Below, in pieces: positions 11,071 to 25,572 of a stretch of 64,000 bases of DNA (within the stretch, counting starts at the first letter, position 1; every line of letters begins with the position of its first letter). The notes below the pieces were generated by a model. That model worked only from the letters and a program-made list of their open reading frames with translations. It was not told where the DNA came from and searched no databases. Origin of the DNA: Trichoplax sp. H2 (lineage: Eukaryota > Placozoa > Uniplacotomia > Trichoplacea); contig NOWV01000108.1 in NCBI GenBank assembly GCA_003344405.1, positions 1-64,000 on the forward strand. Direction: 5' to 3'. Position numbers and translations under genes: made by a program.

Positions 11071-14000
11071 ATGGAAATCAAATCAAAAAGAGGTAATAAA
11101 GCGAAAGGAAGCAAAAATGCAAAATTAGATCCGAAAAAGAGGAAAGCCAAGCAGCTCTCTGGTGATGCAACGCATGATGACAGCTCCAAAAAGAGGAAGT
11201 TGATGCCATCCAACCAAACGAAAGAGACTACAACATCGAATCCTGACGAAACAAAAACCAATATCAATAGCTTACCATTTAAGGAACGGCGTAAAATGCG
11301 TAAAGAAATGAAAGATAACTCTAAAGTTATTACCAAGGCAAAGTCATTATGGGAAAGTATTCGAATGTAAGTTAGCTGACTTTGCAATGGGAGCTTAATG
11401 TCAATGTCATGTTGCTATTTTCTGATTCTACTACAGGATGTCGGCCTACTTCTTTGCCTACTTCCTCGACTATATTGTATTGCACTCATATTGATCAATA
11501 ATTAAGCTGCTTTTGCATCTTATAGAATTAATATTGTGCTAAAATTGAAATTGAATGCCGTCATAATTGATAGTACTATAACAAATCTACCTGCTCCTTT
11601 CTCTACCTTGCAACCTGCTCATACGTACACGGCAATAATCAATTTTGAACCTACTTTATTACCACATGCCTTTACATTTATCATCGTGGAAGAGTTCAAA
11701 TAGAATACCTCCATCCTTGATATTACTGCAGTATGCCGACCTGTTGCTTTCGCTACAATCCACTCAGATAGAATACAGTAATTAATCTACTATCTCGATA
11801 TAAAAAAGTTTCCAACTTGGAAAAATTCAAATAGAATACTGCCATCATCGATAATACTATACAGCAATATTGTATATCGACCCGCTTCCACCTCCTGTGT
11901 TGCATTCATAACGATAATGGTATAGTTTTAAGCTATTATTGCCCACATACTGTAAGCAAAGTGTAGCCATCGTTGAAAGTTCAAATTTAATGTCGATATC
12001 TTTGATACTGCTATACCATTCGACATTACCGACATTGCACTTTTACTGTATTTGTACCAGTATACATATGCAACTTATGCCATGGTTATATTTCTATCGT
12101 TTCCATCGTATTCAAATTATTTCAATCTTTTGCAGGCACAACATAAGCAATGAAAAAAGAAGTGAACTAATCAAGCAGCTACTACTATTAATTTCCAGTA
12201 TCATGCAAGACGTAAGTTCTGTTAATTTCTCCTGTTGCATTTAACTATATCACATGAAATTATTCTACTCCAATGTGTTATGAAGGTATTCCGTATGGAA
12301 TACGTATACATCAATTTAGTTGAATCTATAATTAAGAGTAATTAAAAGCTTCATTTTCATCTATACCACGTCATAGCTGGTGATGCGACATGACACCGTT
12401 CGTATTGTCCAATGCTGTCTAAAATTTGGCAATGAAGAGCAAAGAAGAGAAATTTGCCAGCAACTTCAAGGTCAAAATACATTATCGTAATACTTAGAAG
12501 GATACTGGTGTTAACCACAGTCAATATAGTCGATTAATCATATAGTACATTGGTTACACATTTTGCAACTCTATAAAGTAAATAGCAAGCAATCTGCTCT
12601 CTACTTAGTCTGCCTATAATTATAATTTAACCTCCAGGTAGTGTCATTACCCTTTCGCAAGCAAGATATTCAAAATTTTTAGTCAAAAAGATGTTAAAAT
12701 ATGGGTAGGTAACGGAAACTTTCCATCCAAGCTTAGTTATAATGCAGATGTATTTTCAAGCTACCTACATGCTATCCATTAGAACGCGACGCAACTAATT
12801 TCCATCGACTCATGATTCTAGAACTAAAAAGCAACGCGATGAAATCATTAAATCGTTTTATGGACAAGTTCGCAAGTTGATCCGTCATAAGGTATTTGCA
12901 ATAATGAAAAGTATTGCCTGTAAATTCTATCCAATTTGTGACTAAATTTCTATGATTGAATTACTAATACTCATACCTTTATTAGGAAGCTGCTGAAGTA
13001 CTAGAAACTGCTTATAACGATTACGCCAATGCTTCACAACGAGCTACTTTAATTGAGGAATTCTACGGACCCGAATTTGCCATATTTAAGGTCATTGAAT
13101 TTATTGTGCTACTTACAAGCTCATTTTGTGACTGTTAGCTTTATAACTTTGCTAACTCAACTGTTTTAAAATTTAGTCTAGCGCTGGTCGAACATTAAAC
13201 GAGGTTATAGCTGCTGAGCCTAACAACAAAACTAAAATACTAAAGTATATGCATGACACACTGACGCCCTTATTAGACAGGTGAGATAATAATATATTGT
13301 AGCTCTCATTACTGATAATTTAGTTAATAGCGGAGATTGTATTGTACTAGTATCAGCATTTTGCTATGCCAATGCATGAACTAAGTGACGAAACAGCAAT
13401 ACATAACGTTACATGACTATATACGAATACTTTGATGGCTTTTAATTTTTAACAACTTTATATTAAAACCAGAGATGTAATCAAACACACACTTGTTCAT
13501 CGAGCTCTCCTAGAATATTTCTATCATGCTGATCCAAAAATGAAATTTGTAAGTAATACCTCTGCAATCAGGTCTTAATTAATAATGCTTATCCTTTATA
13601 TCGGTATGATGGCAATCTTTATCACATTGATCTTATACATCCTTTCAATAGGAAATGATTGAAGCAATACGCGAAGCTCTTGTCTATATTTTACACACTG
13701 AAGAAGGAAGCAAAGTCACAATGCGTTGCATTTGGTTTGGAACACCTAAGGTAAATTGTAAAAATGACATGTATTACGACCAATGAAGCTTTAACATTCA
13801 AGCTGTAGTCGTACTGTAGCATTACTATGGTTTCGTTCATGTTTTAGGATAGGAAAGTTATTATCAAATCTATGAAGAAATATGTAACAAAGATATGTTT
13901 GGTAAGATTATATTGAATTCCTTAGTTGTGTTTATGTAAAATCTTTTTTCCAATCAATATTGAAGATAGACGCGAATAATTGTAGTTTAAAGCAGACTCA

Positions 14001-15791
14001 TACTTAACTAATCAACCTAACTTGCTTTACCTTAATTCATATAAGTTGTACAGGTATTTATTCGCATCTAATTTATAGTGTAATAATATTTGGAAAATGG
14101 AATTATGTTTTTAGGAAGAGCATGGACACTACGCCATGTTAGCAATCTTTGATACTGTGGATGATACCGTATTAGTCCGTAAAGCTTTATTATCGGTAAT
14201 TAAGAGTAATGATCCGCATGTTGTATGTACAATATATTCAATAATAGACGCACTAATTATTATAGGAAGTTATTTCAAATCTAAATGAAATTTCAAAAAA
14301 TGCATATGGTAGAAAAGTGCTTCTCTACCTTCTGTCGGCAAGAGACAGCCGTTATTTTCATCCAGACGTAGTCAAGAATCTTAAAGAAGGAGATGGCAAT
14401 CTCCATAGGTATGTTTGTAGATAATAACTTAATTTTTGATTTCGCGCTTAGTTTAATATCATACAGTTAATAAATACAATGAAGTCGTAATAAACGGCAA
14501 TTAATTGTCAATTTTATCAAATTTCCTAGTAAAAAAGATTCAAGTGTACGAAGTCAAGAATTACAACAAGCCATTTCAGAACCGCTTGTACAATTTATAA
14601 CTAAAAATGTTAAAGATTTGATCTTAGATAACTCTACAGCAATTTTAGTCATTGCTGCAGTAGAGAATGTGAATGGTATGTTCAGTACGTAACCTTATGT
14701 CATCTTAATATTTGATCACTAATATTATAAACGCAAATGTGTAATGATGCATGCGATTATTTGACATCAATCAGTGATATAATGCTTTTGCTACGTTTAC
14801 CAAATCTAGATGTTAACGAATTAATGAAGGCAATTGCATCTCTCGCAAATGAAGTTTTAGACCCAGATAATGAACAGGTTTACCGCTTATTCCTTATTTT
14901 GTAACCAATTACTGTATAAGGCAATAAAAAGAAATTATATAATTGTACATCTTCAACAACATAGGAACATATCATTGCAAACCAAAGTGGCCACTTTGTT
15001 TTTAAAAAGTTAATCAAAACCAATATGAAGGAAAAAGGTAAGAAGGCTATTGCATACATAAGTAATTTGTATTAACTATTACGGCAATTACTGTAGTAGC
15101 TAATAAAAGGAATTTATTAATTTAAATCTTTCTCAATAAGGTACAAGTTTCAGTGAAATTCTTCTGGAAGTTGTTTCACCGCCCGTGTTGCGGAGCTGGA
15201 TATATACTAACAGGGGATCCTTTACTTTAGTAAGGTAAAGACAAGTATCATCAATCGAATTAACTTAATAATCCAATCTACGATATGTCACAGTTAATAT
15301 TAACCAATAAACTATGTTCAACTTATGGCTACGACTTCCAGCTGGATACAATAATTACCAAGGAATATTCACACCTCGTAGTAAACGAGCATGAAAACAT
15401 ACTAACATCAATAAATCGTGACCACCGCATACTAAAAAATGATCTATAATTAACAAAGTAGTTGGGATTATCCTTAATGTACCTGATGTATAAGATAAAA
15501 AATCAACAATTCATTTAAAGTGTACTGTATCGACATTTTATTAACAATTGCCAAATTTTTTGATACCAGCTATGTGTAAAACTTTATAATTAAAAATGCT
15601 TATGTAATCTGCAATGTTGTCTCATAAAAGTGATCAAAAATGTCTTAATTTTTCGTTCTAGTTTAATGGAATCATCGCCAGTCAGCGCGACTAAATTACA
15701 ACAAATTCTGCGTGACGTAAAACAGGAGATCAAACAACAAAGCACAGCAGGATGTTCGATCCTATCCAAATTATTAAGCAAGAAAACGTAA
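11071..15791 (+). CDS. PUM3: Pumilio homologue 3 (PUF-A/Puf6 family), 17 exons
   Basis: Proposed exons: 11071-11366, 12136-12211, 12377-12470, 12638-12704, 12822-12891, 12986-13090, 13177-13280, 13473-13548, 13652-13750, 13848-13901, 14115-14195, 14266-14408, 14530-14688, 14775-14877, 14965-15037, 15141-15234, 15662-15791. Together they encode 607 aa, close to the vertebrate protein (about 648). An in-frame TAA just upstream fixes the start. The N-terminus is Lys-rich and basic, as expected of a nucleolar protein. PUF/CPL-type helical repeats follow from about residue 125, with characteristic segments such as HDTVRIVQCCLKFGNEEQRR, YGRKVLLYLLSARD and GDGN. The family binds RNA/DNA non-specifically and acts in nucleolar rRNA processing (Puf6 in yeast). 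The exon 13 donor is the least certain: a better GTATGT donor 13 bp upstream gives the wrong phase, so the GTAACC donor was chosen. Convergent with the ORP9-like gene. Confidence 0.93.
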
Positions 15792-15971
15792 AACAGAACT
15801 TTTTTAACCGTGGTGCGAAGTTTGTCTTCACTATCGAAATAAGCAAATTACGAGCAATTGTAGTTCGCTAAGAAAATCTGTTATATAGTTGATGGAACCA
15901 TATCTTAATTTACGGTGTAAAGTTTGTAAGTAGTTTAAGAATTGAAAAATTTTGAGAGAACGTGCATCCAC

Positions 15972-18900
15972 TTAAATTCGCTTTTGTAACAAATTATCGT
16001 AAACCCAATTGTCACCATCCAAATGAAAGAGCTACAAAGTTACGAAGAGTAAATAATAATGGATTAATTTCATTTTAATTAAAGATGCATAGTAATCATA
16101 ATAGTATTGTTTACAGCGAAGCAATAAATTGATCTTACTTTGGTATCCCACGACTCTCCCGCTTCTTTTCTCTGACGGGCTTCAGCTCGTTGACGATCTT
16201 CCAACTATTTTAGACAATAAATGTGTCATGAATATCAAAATAATAAAATCCATCAAACTATGCAGTGATACTATCAATAACTATAGCGTCCGTAGTGGAT
16301 ACTTACGAAGCGTTTAGCTGCACTAGCATCGTCAATATTCCCCGATTTTAAATTTATTGTGACTTCGTTCCATAATCTATCATTGGATTGTCATCAGAAA
16401 TCTAATGGTAGCGATATAACATCAATAACATGTTTTTGTTTCAAACCTTCTCGATTCATATACATCCATGAGAACCATAGGCGGAACAATCTTCTTCATC
16501 ATTTGCATTGCTTTCGTATTTAAGTACTCTCTAGCGACCTAAGTTGATAATACGTTTAGATAATCATTGAAAACTTAACATAACAAGATTGTAATTGCCT
16601 AATAACATACTCCAGAAGAATCTTTAGCCGTCATACTACCATTCCATTCACCACTTATACTTAACCATGGTTTCTTTTCTGATGGTGGACTATAATTTGA
16701 GCATACAGTAATGCAAGATGATTATTGCTACAATAAATGTTAAACGTAGAAATAAATCTACTTTTAATATTGTACATTATTTCAGCAGTTATCCTGTTCT
16801 TTTTGCCACCATAAAACGGCTGAAATAAATAGAAATTGAATTGAGTCATTAGTATTTTGAGTACAACTTTTGTAAATGGTAGGTACTCATGGGACATACG
16901 CGTATATCTTACCTTTGTATGAAATTCAATATTAGCAGTATAACCAGTCTTTGCGCATACTATCGAAGTCTTTCCACCTAACTCGACCCAAGGAACGCTT
17001 AATATCGACCTGAAAAATTCATTCATAGCTAGTAAAAATGAAATGTAAAGATTCTACAATCTATTAAAATGTTAAGTACTAGCTAATTGTATATTATTAC
17101 ATAATCTAGCATGGTATCAGTTGTCAGCATAGATCAACTTAGTAGTACAGAAATTATAAACAAAAGTGCATACTATAGAGCGAAAAATGAACGACACCGA
17201 TAGGAGGTAAGGTCATTAAGTACAGTACAGTAACGAGATACCAATGATAAAATTTTTCCAATAAATTGTCATACCTTGCATAACCATTAGGGAAAGTAAC
17301 TATATATTCTTCATCGTACTCTGGTAAGGATATACAACCTAGCGATCAATACCATAGTCAAATAGTGCATCAGAACAGTACTATTTAATTGGTAAGAGTA
17401 GTAACAACGATCGAAATTGAATTGACATGTAAGATGTAGTGCATGATCAAAATACCTTGACCAATATTATGGACACCGATGGAAAGACCTAAAAACTTCG
17501 ATTTTGTCCAAATATGTCCACAAAATGAGATTCTCTTATTGTAGTGTTCACTATAAAACGCCGAAACTGCAAGTATTGAATAATATAATGATCGATAAGT
17601 TTAGAAGAGAAACACCTATTAATGTTAAACCAATGCATATATTACCTGGTGGGTGATGAGAGACTTGTTCTGCGACAAACGCTAAACTATCTTTACTAAC
17701 CCACGGCAAAGGTCCATCTTTTGTAATTTCTCTTACATTTTTAGTATCAAGATCAAAATAACATCGAAATGTTTCTCCAAGAATAGGGTTATATGGTTTT
17801 TTGGCTACCGTACTCTACCAAATTGATAACACATCAATACAGTAGTTATTAATACGACAATAAAAAAATATTTGACATGTTACATAAGGGAGATTATTAA
17901 TAATATTCGTACACTAATAAAAAGACATTCGATATATTATATAAGAAAGAATATATATTTTTCAATTGTATTGTACCTTCCTGCCAGCATGAAAAGCCGA
18001 TAAATACCACATAACTGCACGCTCCATTCGTTCACGAGGACTTTGCATGTCAGCAATGCTGGATCAAGATTAGTTTTATCAATTTAAATGAATGAGGAAA
18101 TTTCTTCCATTTATCGTAATTAACGATGATAATACAGTCCAAATACCTTACGAAGATGTCAGCGTGTGTGAAAAAGTCTGCGTACATTTCCAATAGTGAT
18201 TTCGATTCAAGAATAAAAGTTGGCAGGGTTACCTAGTGAACAAGAAATAGGAAAAGTTATCATTACATTATGCCCGTTGACAGTCTTAAAAGATAGAAGT
18301 AGATTATCATCTCTATACCTTTGTTAGATCCATACCCAACTTAAGTTGTGAGAGAACATGGGTAATCACACTTTGGTTACCATCGGAACCAGCATCTACA
18401 AAGCAAAATAGAATAAAATTAAAGCGACAATAATTTTTAAATCACAAGAAGTAGTTTATATACCAAGGTAGCACACTTTAATTAGTTAATAAGGTGTTTA
18501 CCAGTTATACTAGCAGGGTCGTCATCGGGATCTTCAACACAGTTTTCTATATCAAGATAACATTTTTTAGTTAGGGAAGATCGAAGACTGTCAGGATACC
18601 CTATACTGTAGATATTACTAATGTTATACTGCAGTGTTACCCATTGTAATTTCGTCTTCCGGTTGAATTTCGTGGTTACTTACTTCTTGGGTTGTTCTGC
18701 ATTATTATTTTTCAAGTATTGATATTACAGAGAATGACAGAAAATTTTACTATACAAAAATAAATTACCAGCTAGTTCATCTACCTTTCCTGATGCGATT
18801 GATCTAAACTTAAATTTTCAGTGTTTGACATGGCATTAGTATCTTGTGGTTGAGTAGCTTGCTCATCAGCTACAACTGAGGTCGAGCCGCCATCTGCAGA

Positions 18901-21900
18901 CTTTTGTAATAGCTCTGGTGTTGCATTAACGCTTTCACTATCAGCAGAGCGTAGGTGATGGTCGTTCAAACTTCCGACATTTTCATCAGAATCATAATTA
19001 TCAGCATCATAAAAGGAATCTTCATCTTCACTGCTTGAATAGGAAATTGCAGGTACATCTAATCGCATACGCAACTGATCTGCAGCTAACCAATTTGAGA
19101 AAATTGAAGATAATTAATTAATTATTCCATTACTATTGACTAAATTGTTGGAATCAAGACTTGTTAATTTTTAAAAATAAAACAATTATGATACTGTATA
19201 AATGGTTGCCTACGTAAAGATATCGGCTCGACTTCACCATTAGCAGGCATAGATGTTTCTGTATTTGTATCAACTGGTGGTGCAATCATATCATTAGTAA
19301 AGCCACCTTGATGAGCAAGAGTAGTTTGCTGAACAGGCTCAGAATGTGATGATGTAGTTGTCACATGTTCAGAAGTTAATGCAGTTGACTCATCCGAAAG
19401 TTCTTTCGGTTGGTCTAAATCAAGCTGTATCAGATCATCGGGTAAAGGCTGATCCGATTTTACTGCAGTACTATCCTTCACTGTAGATTGCAATGTGTCC
19501 GACTTATGATTATCTTTAACGGTATCATCATGCTGAGAAGTTTGGTTAGGGCTAGCTGTATTGAAAGGGTATACCACCTCATCGTAAGGTTTTAAAGTTT
19601 TAGGACTGGGTTGTTCATCATCTTGTGGCAAATCCATAGCGATATTTTCACAATTTTTATAAGAATTCTATATATTAACATTATGAAATAAAAAAAATGG
19701 AGGAATGCATTATTAAAAGGGTATCACAACTAGCACAGTCTTACTTTGATTATCGTTGTAACTAATCAATTACCTTTGCAGTATGTAACATATCCAAAGC
19801 TCTTTTGATTGCTTCTAGCATACCCTGAGATAAACGCAAATATGAAAAAGAGCTAGAATGATTGCATGCGTATGAGAAAGGTAAGCGGAGACTTTTAATA
19901 GTAATAGGGCAAATACTGCTTTCTATGCTATCGTTTGAAGGAATTTATGGAGTGTATTTACAACGTTTCGACGCAACACTTATTACATCTTTTGACTTAC
20001 ATGAGCAGAAGCTTTCAGCGCTAACAAATTCTACCGTAGAAAAGTTATGTCGGCAAAAAAATAAGAGGATATCGTTATCAATTGGATACGTTGTATGTTA
20101 ATTTAAGCTATTGGTTTTAATTGAGAGATTATTACGTCAACTTCGCCATCATCCGTACAGCTGTTAATCTTGTCTTCTAAAGTCTATAGCCAAAAATAAC
20201 GATAGGAATTTTCATTTGTTAATGCTATATATAGTTATTGCAATAAGTTTGGTAAAATGATTCACTGTATCAAATCGGTACTATGATCCGTTTGGATATG
20301 CATACATATCGATATTTAGACTTACAGTAATCTGCGATGTCAATAATACATAGTACGCATCCGCCTCAGCTAATTTGACGTCTAATGCTTCCGAAAATGG
20401 TCGGCCACTTTTGGTCAACCACGCTTTGGAAAATTTCTGATTTTCCAATTAATAAGAGAAAGAGTAATGTATGTTCCCAATTTAGTAGAGATAGGAAAAT
20501 GATTCATACTAGGTAGTCTATTCAATCAAGGAACGATAACAATATCATCAACGCTAACCTTTCGAGGCTGTGAATGATTGGTAATTGTTTCTTCTAAGGC
20601 TCTAATCCACCGTTCTCGTTCGTCTTCGTCACGAGCTTATTCGATAAAGCACAATAAATTAGTACTCCTTCAATTCATACGAATGCAAACTCATCATCTC
20701 TTCGATTTTACAACTCTAGAAATAATTTTTCCCAAGATAACGTTGAAGTTGTAGATATACACGTATCGACTCCAAAATGTGTACAATCGGAAAATGGATG
20801 CTCTAACCGTCTAAAACGATGATCACATTGAACTCGTAAACTAAACTAAAAATAACTGTGAAAATAAGAGCAGCGAATTAGTCAATATGATAGCTCAACG
20901 TGGACTTTGCTTCTGACGTCATGATTGCCATCGATGGGCGCTGGCGAGTATAGACGAATATGTTCTAGTCAAAAGTTGAAATTGGCCGGCCATTGCTATG
21001 ATGCAATATTTTCCCACACCATCACCAGTTAATGTTGTACATAGTTGACGATAGTATCATGATGTTATGAAGAAATTTTTTTCTTCACTTTGGTTTCACT
21101 ACCTACGAGTTATTAGTCAACATCGTCCAACATAAGATACAGGGAATGCCATCGAGTCTAAATCGATGTTCAAAGCGAAGACGATGACGATGAAAAAATA
21201 CGACAAATGTCGAGATGATTATCGGTGAAATGATGAATGTACGGTAGTTACGGCTGGGCAATATACTTAGCAATAAAGATAGACGACATAATCGAGACTA
21301 ATGTTAGGGAAAATATCGACAACGACATAGTCCATTTTGTTCCATGCTTAATTGATTGATTCTATTAGAAAATGGAAGGATTGATCATGGTGATAGCAAT
21401 GACGTCATGGCCTTCAATAAGTAATACCAACTTCCTCATCTAGTAGTTGGCGATATCTCATATTAGAAAATGATATTGATTGATTTTCAATCGCTATTTT
21501 ACAGTAGATTAATGCAAAAGCATCGCAGATGATATTGGAAGAATTCTAATTCACTATCGTCTACGTCAAGAATCCATTCCATCATGGCTTAAGTTTGGAC
21601 GATACAGTATTCAAGGTAAAAGTAACAAGTAAAAATTATGATGAAGGAATCCACTTTTATGATTAGTTCCATCGCGTATTTGTTCATTTTCCATTGCGAT
21701 TTTATAGCAAATGAATCAAAAACTAGCGTCGATGATCACTCCAAGGGTTCTAATTCATCATCTAATGCAAAAAAATTGGCGTAGACGTGAATCCATTCGT
21801 TAACAACTAAAGTTGTTATACTACCGTATTCAATGTAGACATTACAAGCAAATTATAATCAACCAAATACACCTTATGTTGGCCCATTGCTGTTGCTACC

Positions 21901-24524
21901 AATATACTGCTATTGATGACATAATTTCTAATTACAAATCGTTGCCAAGTTTGTATTTATATATATATTATACAGTACATCAATTTCACAATATGGAAAA
22001 CTTGTATACTCGTATGCTGGTAAACGTACCGTATATGCAAACAAAGTATTATCTAGTCTATTAAACGAATACTCTACCTTGAAAATGAAATATCTTCTGA
22101 TCGCTATTAATGGTAAAAGTACTATCGTCTTCGTCGTCGATACCAATTACAGCATTCTACGTGTACAAAAAGACAATATATTAGTTAGATGGTGAATTTG
22201 TATGCTTTACCATCGATTCATTAATAATTAGATGTAATTATCCAGGTCATTATAATATGCCTATCAATCATCTCGGGGTAGGCATTATGCCGAAAAATGA
22301 TAATCAGAAGTGGAATAATGACTTGGATAATTTTGAACTATTTTCCATTGATGGATTGGACAGGAAATCTACCTTATTTTATATCGCCTACATCCATGTG
22401 CTTTTCGTGTCGACAAGAGTATTTGTCTACCTACTAACATGATTACAGTATAGGGTACATTCCAATTCTTCAACACGACCTGTAACTTTTATCAACTGTA
22501 AATACACAAACTGTAAGCATTCATTGACGATGATAAAAATGGAATGTAGATGAATCGATAAAAGGATAGATAGCCCTCAATTTACACCATTACATGATCA
22601 TTCCACACGATGAAATTGTTATTTTGTGACACAAAATGGAATACAGTAATTTGGTCAACCTTTCCATCAGTCATGACTATCATCAGTTCACTGACATTAT
22701 AGAGGATGTAAAAGAATGCTCGGTATGGATAAAGTTATAAGATTTTTCAATCTAAAATAAAATTGAAAAGAATGGTAAATAAAGAAAAATCCGAATAGAA
22801 AGGAAATAGTATGAAGGTTGAATGGTTAAGACTGCAAATTAGGAAATCATCTGTAGGGAATGATCAATAAGAACAGCTATCAACACTGTTGATGCTGACG
22901 TTAACTAAACACAAGCACTGCACACTCAGAGTGTACAATCTACATGGGATTAGGCACGTCGGCTGAAAGCGTAAATAAATAGCCAACGCCTGCCTAATGT
23001 TATTATCATGATGTCCTGCTTGAAAATAACATTTGAATTTCACTTTCAAGACAGCACATCCAAGTCTGCTATTGATGGATACGAGTGGAAATCAATCGGC
23101 TTTTCTTACTACTACTGGATTTCAGTGATGAATTGAAAAGGTGATCGTATCATAATTTCTAAGTGACTCCTTAATTCATCTATGATCAAACTGGTGTTAT
23201 TATCATTATAACCAGGAGATAATAGAGTGGACGATATTCTATCAGTGTTAAGAGCACTGTAAACTAGTGAGGACAGAATACTGTTGTATCGTTATTACTT
23301 CTAGTTAAAGCTTTAAGGCTTAGGGATATTCCATTGATCTATCATGTTGAACAACAAATAGTATCAAAAGGACAAGCATACCTTGAGACGTAAGCATCCG
23401 CGACGAGATCCACGCATCATTTTGTCTTTAGACTGTCAAGATGGTTGAAATTTTAGTATTATAGATATGCATAGTATTGAGTAAGATCATCAATGAGCTA
23501 GTATTCATGTCAATCAGTGTCCTAATACGACTGGAATGCAAATCTTTATGCACCATATTGCAAAAAAGAGTAAGCCAAGACTGCTTTGGCGAACAAACAA
23601 TGTACTATCGCATCAGATACAATTACCTGTCGAGTAATATGGCGATCGCATCATGATCGCCATATTACTTAGCTAGTCAAAGTGATTATCGCCTTGTAGT
23701 TTATTGTATCCTATGACTCTTATTCATCATGCTATACCTTTTATAGCACTTTCCATGGAATAATGACATTATAAAAATAGCAAAAGTCAAGACTGTTGAG
23801 GCTAACTGTAGTATGGACAGTAGAGTAGGATCGCATTAGGTCCAACTGACTCCATCATCGAAAGGCGATCGTACGATGATAGCGGTCTACTTGGCTAGTA
23901 AAGTAATCATCGCCTTGTAGTTTATTGTATTTAATGACTGTTTTCCATCATGCTATTCCTTTGTAGCATTTTTCACTCTATGGTGAAAATGCAGCAGTAA
24001 GCAACGATGGACCATTGCATTGGGTCGAATCGACTCTATCCTAGAATAGCGATGGTACCATGATCGCCATGGACTTGGCTAGTCAAGTGATGATTGCCTT
24101 GTCGTTTATTGTATCCTATTCATCATCATCCTACAACTAAATGACACTTTTAATGGAGCCACTACAATCCATTATGATTCATTCTTGTGCTAAATTGAAT
24201 TCAATTTAGCGATGTAGTGGCCTACCGCATGACTGATTAGCTTACGACAAGAGCTAGCCTTAGCTGGCCATGACGATTCAACAAGCGAATGATGAAACGA
24301 TCGCTAAGCTAAAAGAGAGCATCATGTACATCTACAATACTAAATTAAAGTAGAAAACATACTGTGTAATAGGATAATATTCCAGCAGTTTCATCAAGAA
24401 CAAACCAACGATATTGCCATCCTTTAACGACATTAGTCCATTTAGATAGTGGACCTTCCATAGGTGCACCGACCATCGCCATACTGCTTGCCTTGACTGC
24501 TTGGTCCGTGCCAGTCTTATCCAT
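15972..24524 (-). CDS. OSBPL9: Oxysterol-binding protein-related protein, ORP9-like, 24 exons
   Basis: Exons in transcript order: 24363-24524, 23382-23432, 22078-22156, 20559-20635, 20326-20436, 20136-20183, 19774-19824, 19214-19667, 18785-19079, 18641-18696, 18502-18546, 18319-18395, 18147-18232, 17977-18058, 17646-17814, 17456-17566, 17275-17338, 16913-17009, 16776-16819, 16611-16689, 16447-16538, 16307-16376, 16139-16204, 15972-16031. All phases agree; 841 aa. It has an N-terminal PH domain (about 20-115, starting [11 protein letters not shown] and containing [12 protein letters not shown]), an acidic Ser-rich linker with an FFAT-like motif SFYDADN (366-372, ER/VAP contact), and an ORD from about 480 with the signature EQVSHHPP (607-614) and [14 protein letters not shown]9 proteins exchange PI4P and lipid at ER-Golgi contacts. 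The linker exon (454 nt) makes it about 100 aa longer than human ORP9. The start at 24524 is the first in-frame Met after a stop; 24482 is an alternative. The first three introns are 0.9-1.4 kb. Confidence 0.93.
23560..24130. repeat. Tandem repeats (about 185-225 bp) in intron 1 of the ORP9-like gene
   Basis: Three degenerate copies share a GGCGATCG/GGTACC block (about 23641, 23864 and 24049), a GGCTAGTMAAGTRAT segment, a CGCCTTGTAGTTTATTGTAT segment and a TTCATCATGCTAT segment. They lie wholly between the exons at 23382-23432 and 24363-24524. Confidence 0.8.
23633..23669. repeat. Perfect 15-bp inverted repeat with 7-nt loop
   Basis: AGTAATATGGCGATC (23633-23647) is followed by GCATCAT and then by its exact reverse complement (23655-23669). 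It lies in the first copy of the intron-1 tandem repeat; copies 2 and 3 keep only the GGCGATCG-like core of the stem. Confidence 0.9.
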
Positions 24525-25103
24525 TCCTGTCTCTTAATATTGACTCCACCCTATTGGCCACTGGAGTACAGTCCACGAGTTAGAGTATTTTCCTCCTAAA
24601 CGACATTGTACTGTAGTCGATTGTACTGTAGTGCTCTGCCCCCCAATGGCCAATGAAAGTGCAATAACGCGATTTTGGACGGCCATTTTTGCGCTCCAAT
24701 CAATTTGGTTTTTTGAGCATGTCGAATTCAATTTTAATCGTATAGCCTGTTCAATATTTTCATATATCCTCGAAACTGGATAATAAAGCTTACAAATTGG
24801 GGACTTGTTTCTATCGATACCGAATAAGAAGTGCTCTATTTTGAGGTATTAACAGCTTTTAGGCTAGCATTTTCAATGCTCAATTTTTCTTTATTGCACT
24901 TTCATCGGCCACTACTGTACACTATACAGTCCACACTGAGAATACCCAACAGTCCTCCTGATGAAGATACCCTACAATATAATATACAGTATACTACTGT
25001 ACGTACTACTGGCATAACATCGCCTGTCCTGTAAACTACGGCTTGTTACCTTGTAGTGTACGCGCCATAGAAGGTGGGAAATCCTAGATATCGTACAATA
25101 CTA

Positions 25104-25572
25104 TTTACGGCTTATCTACACCTTATCTACTGTACTACATTCAGATCGAATGCTTATCTACGCCTTATCTACTGTACTACATTCAGATCGAATGCTTATC
25201 TACGCCTTATCTACTGTGCTAGATTAAAGATCGAATGCTTATCTACACCTTATCTACTGTTGCTAGATTAAGATCTTTCAATCAGAGAAAATTGCTNNNN
25301 NNNNNNNNNNNNNNNNCAGATCGAATGCTTATCTACGCCTTATCTACTGTACTACATTCAGATCGAATGCTTATCTACGCCTTATCTACTGTACTACATT
25401 CAGATCGAATGCTTATCTACGCCTTATCTACTGTACTACATTCAGATCGAATGCTTATCTACGCCTTATCTACTGTACTACATTCAGATCGAATGCTTAT
25501 CTACGCCTTATCTACTGTGCTAGATTAAAGATCGAATGCTTATCTACACCTTATCTACTGTTGCTAGATTAA
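25104..25572. repeat. 42-bp tandem array, copy 1 (contains gap)
   Basis: Units of 42 bp (CTTATCTACGCCTTATCTAC, TGTACTACATTCAGATCGAA, TG) repeat before and after the gap. Because 42 is divisible by three, open frames run through the array in more than one phase. The last two units on each side of the gap carry the same diagnostic variants (TGTGCTAGATTAAAG, then TGTTGCTAGATTAAG). Confidence 0.92.
25297..25316. other. Assembly gap (20 N)
   Basis: Twenty consecutive N. The sequence immediately before it (25201-25296) is repeated without visible change after it (about 25501-25596), so the two contig ends overlap and the gap is probably not real missing DNA. Confidence 0.97.

Noticed and set aside
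10865-11128. 87-codon plus-strand ORF as a separate gene
   Set aside because: It overlaps the first exon of PUM3 in another frame and has no independent support; it is probably 5' UTR plus a shadow frame.
11061-11387. 108-codon minus-strand ORF
   Set aside because: It is the antisense shadow of the Lys-rich first exon of PUM3.
14196-14222. Extension of PUM3 exon 11 to a second donor (GTATGT at 14223)
   Set aside because: It keeps the frame but inserts nine residues into a segment that aligns to vertebrate PUM3 without a gap when the earlier GTAATT donor is used.
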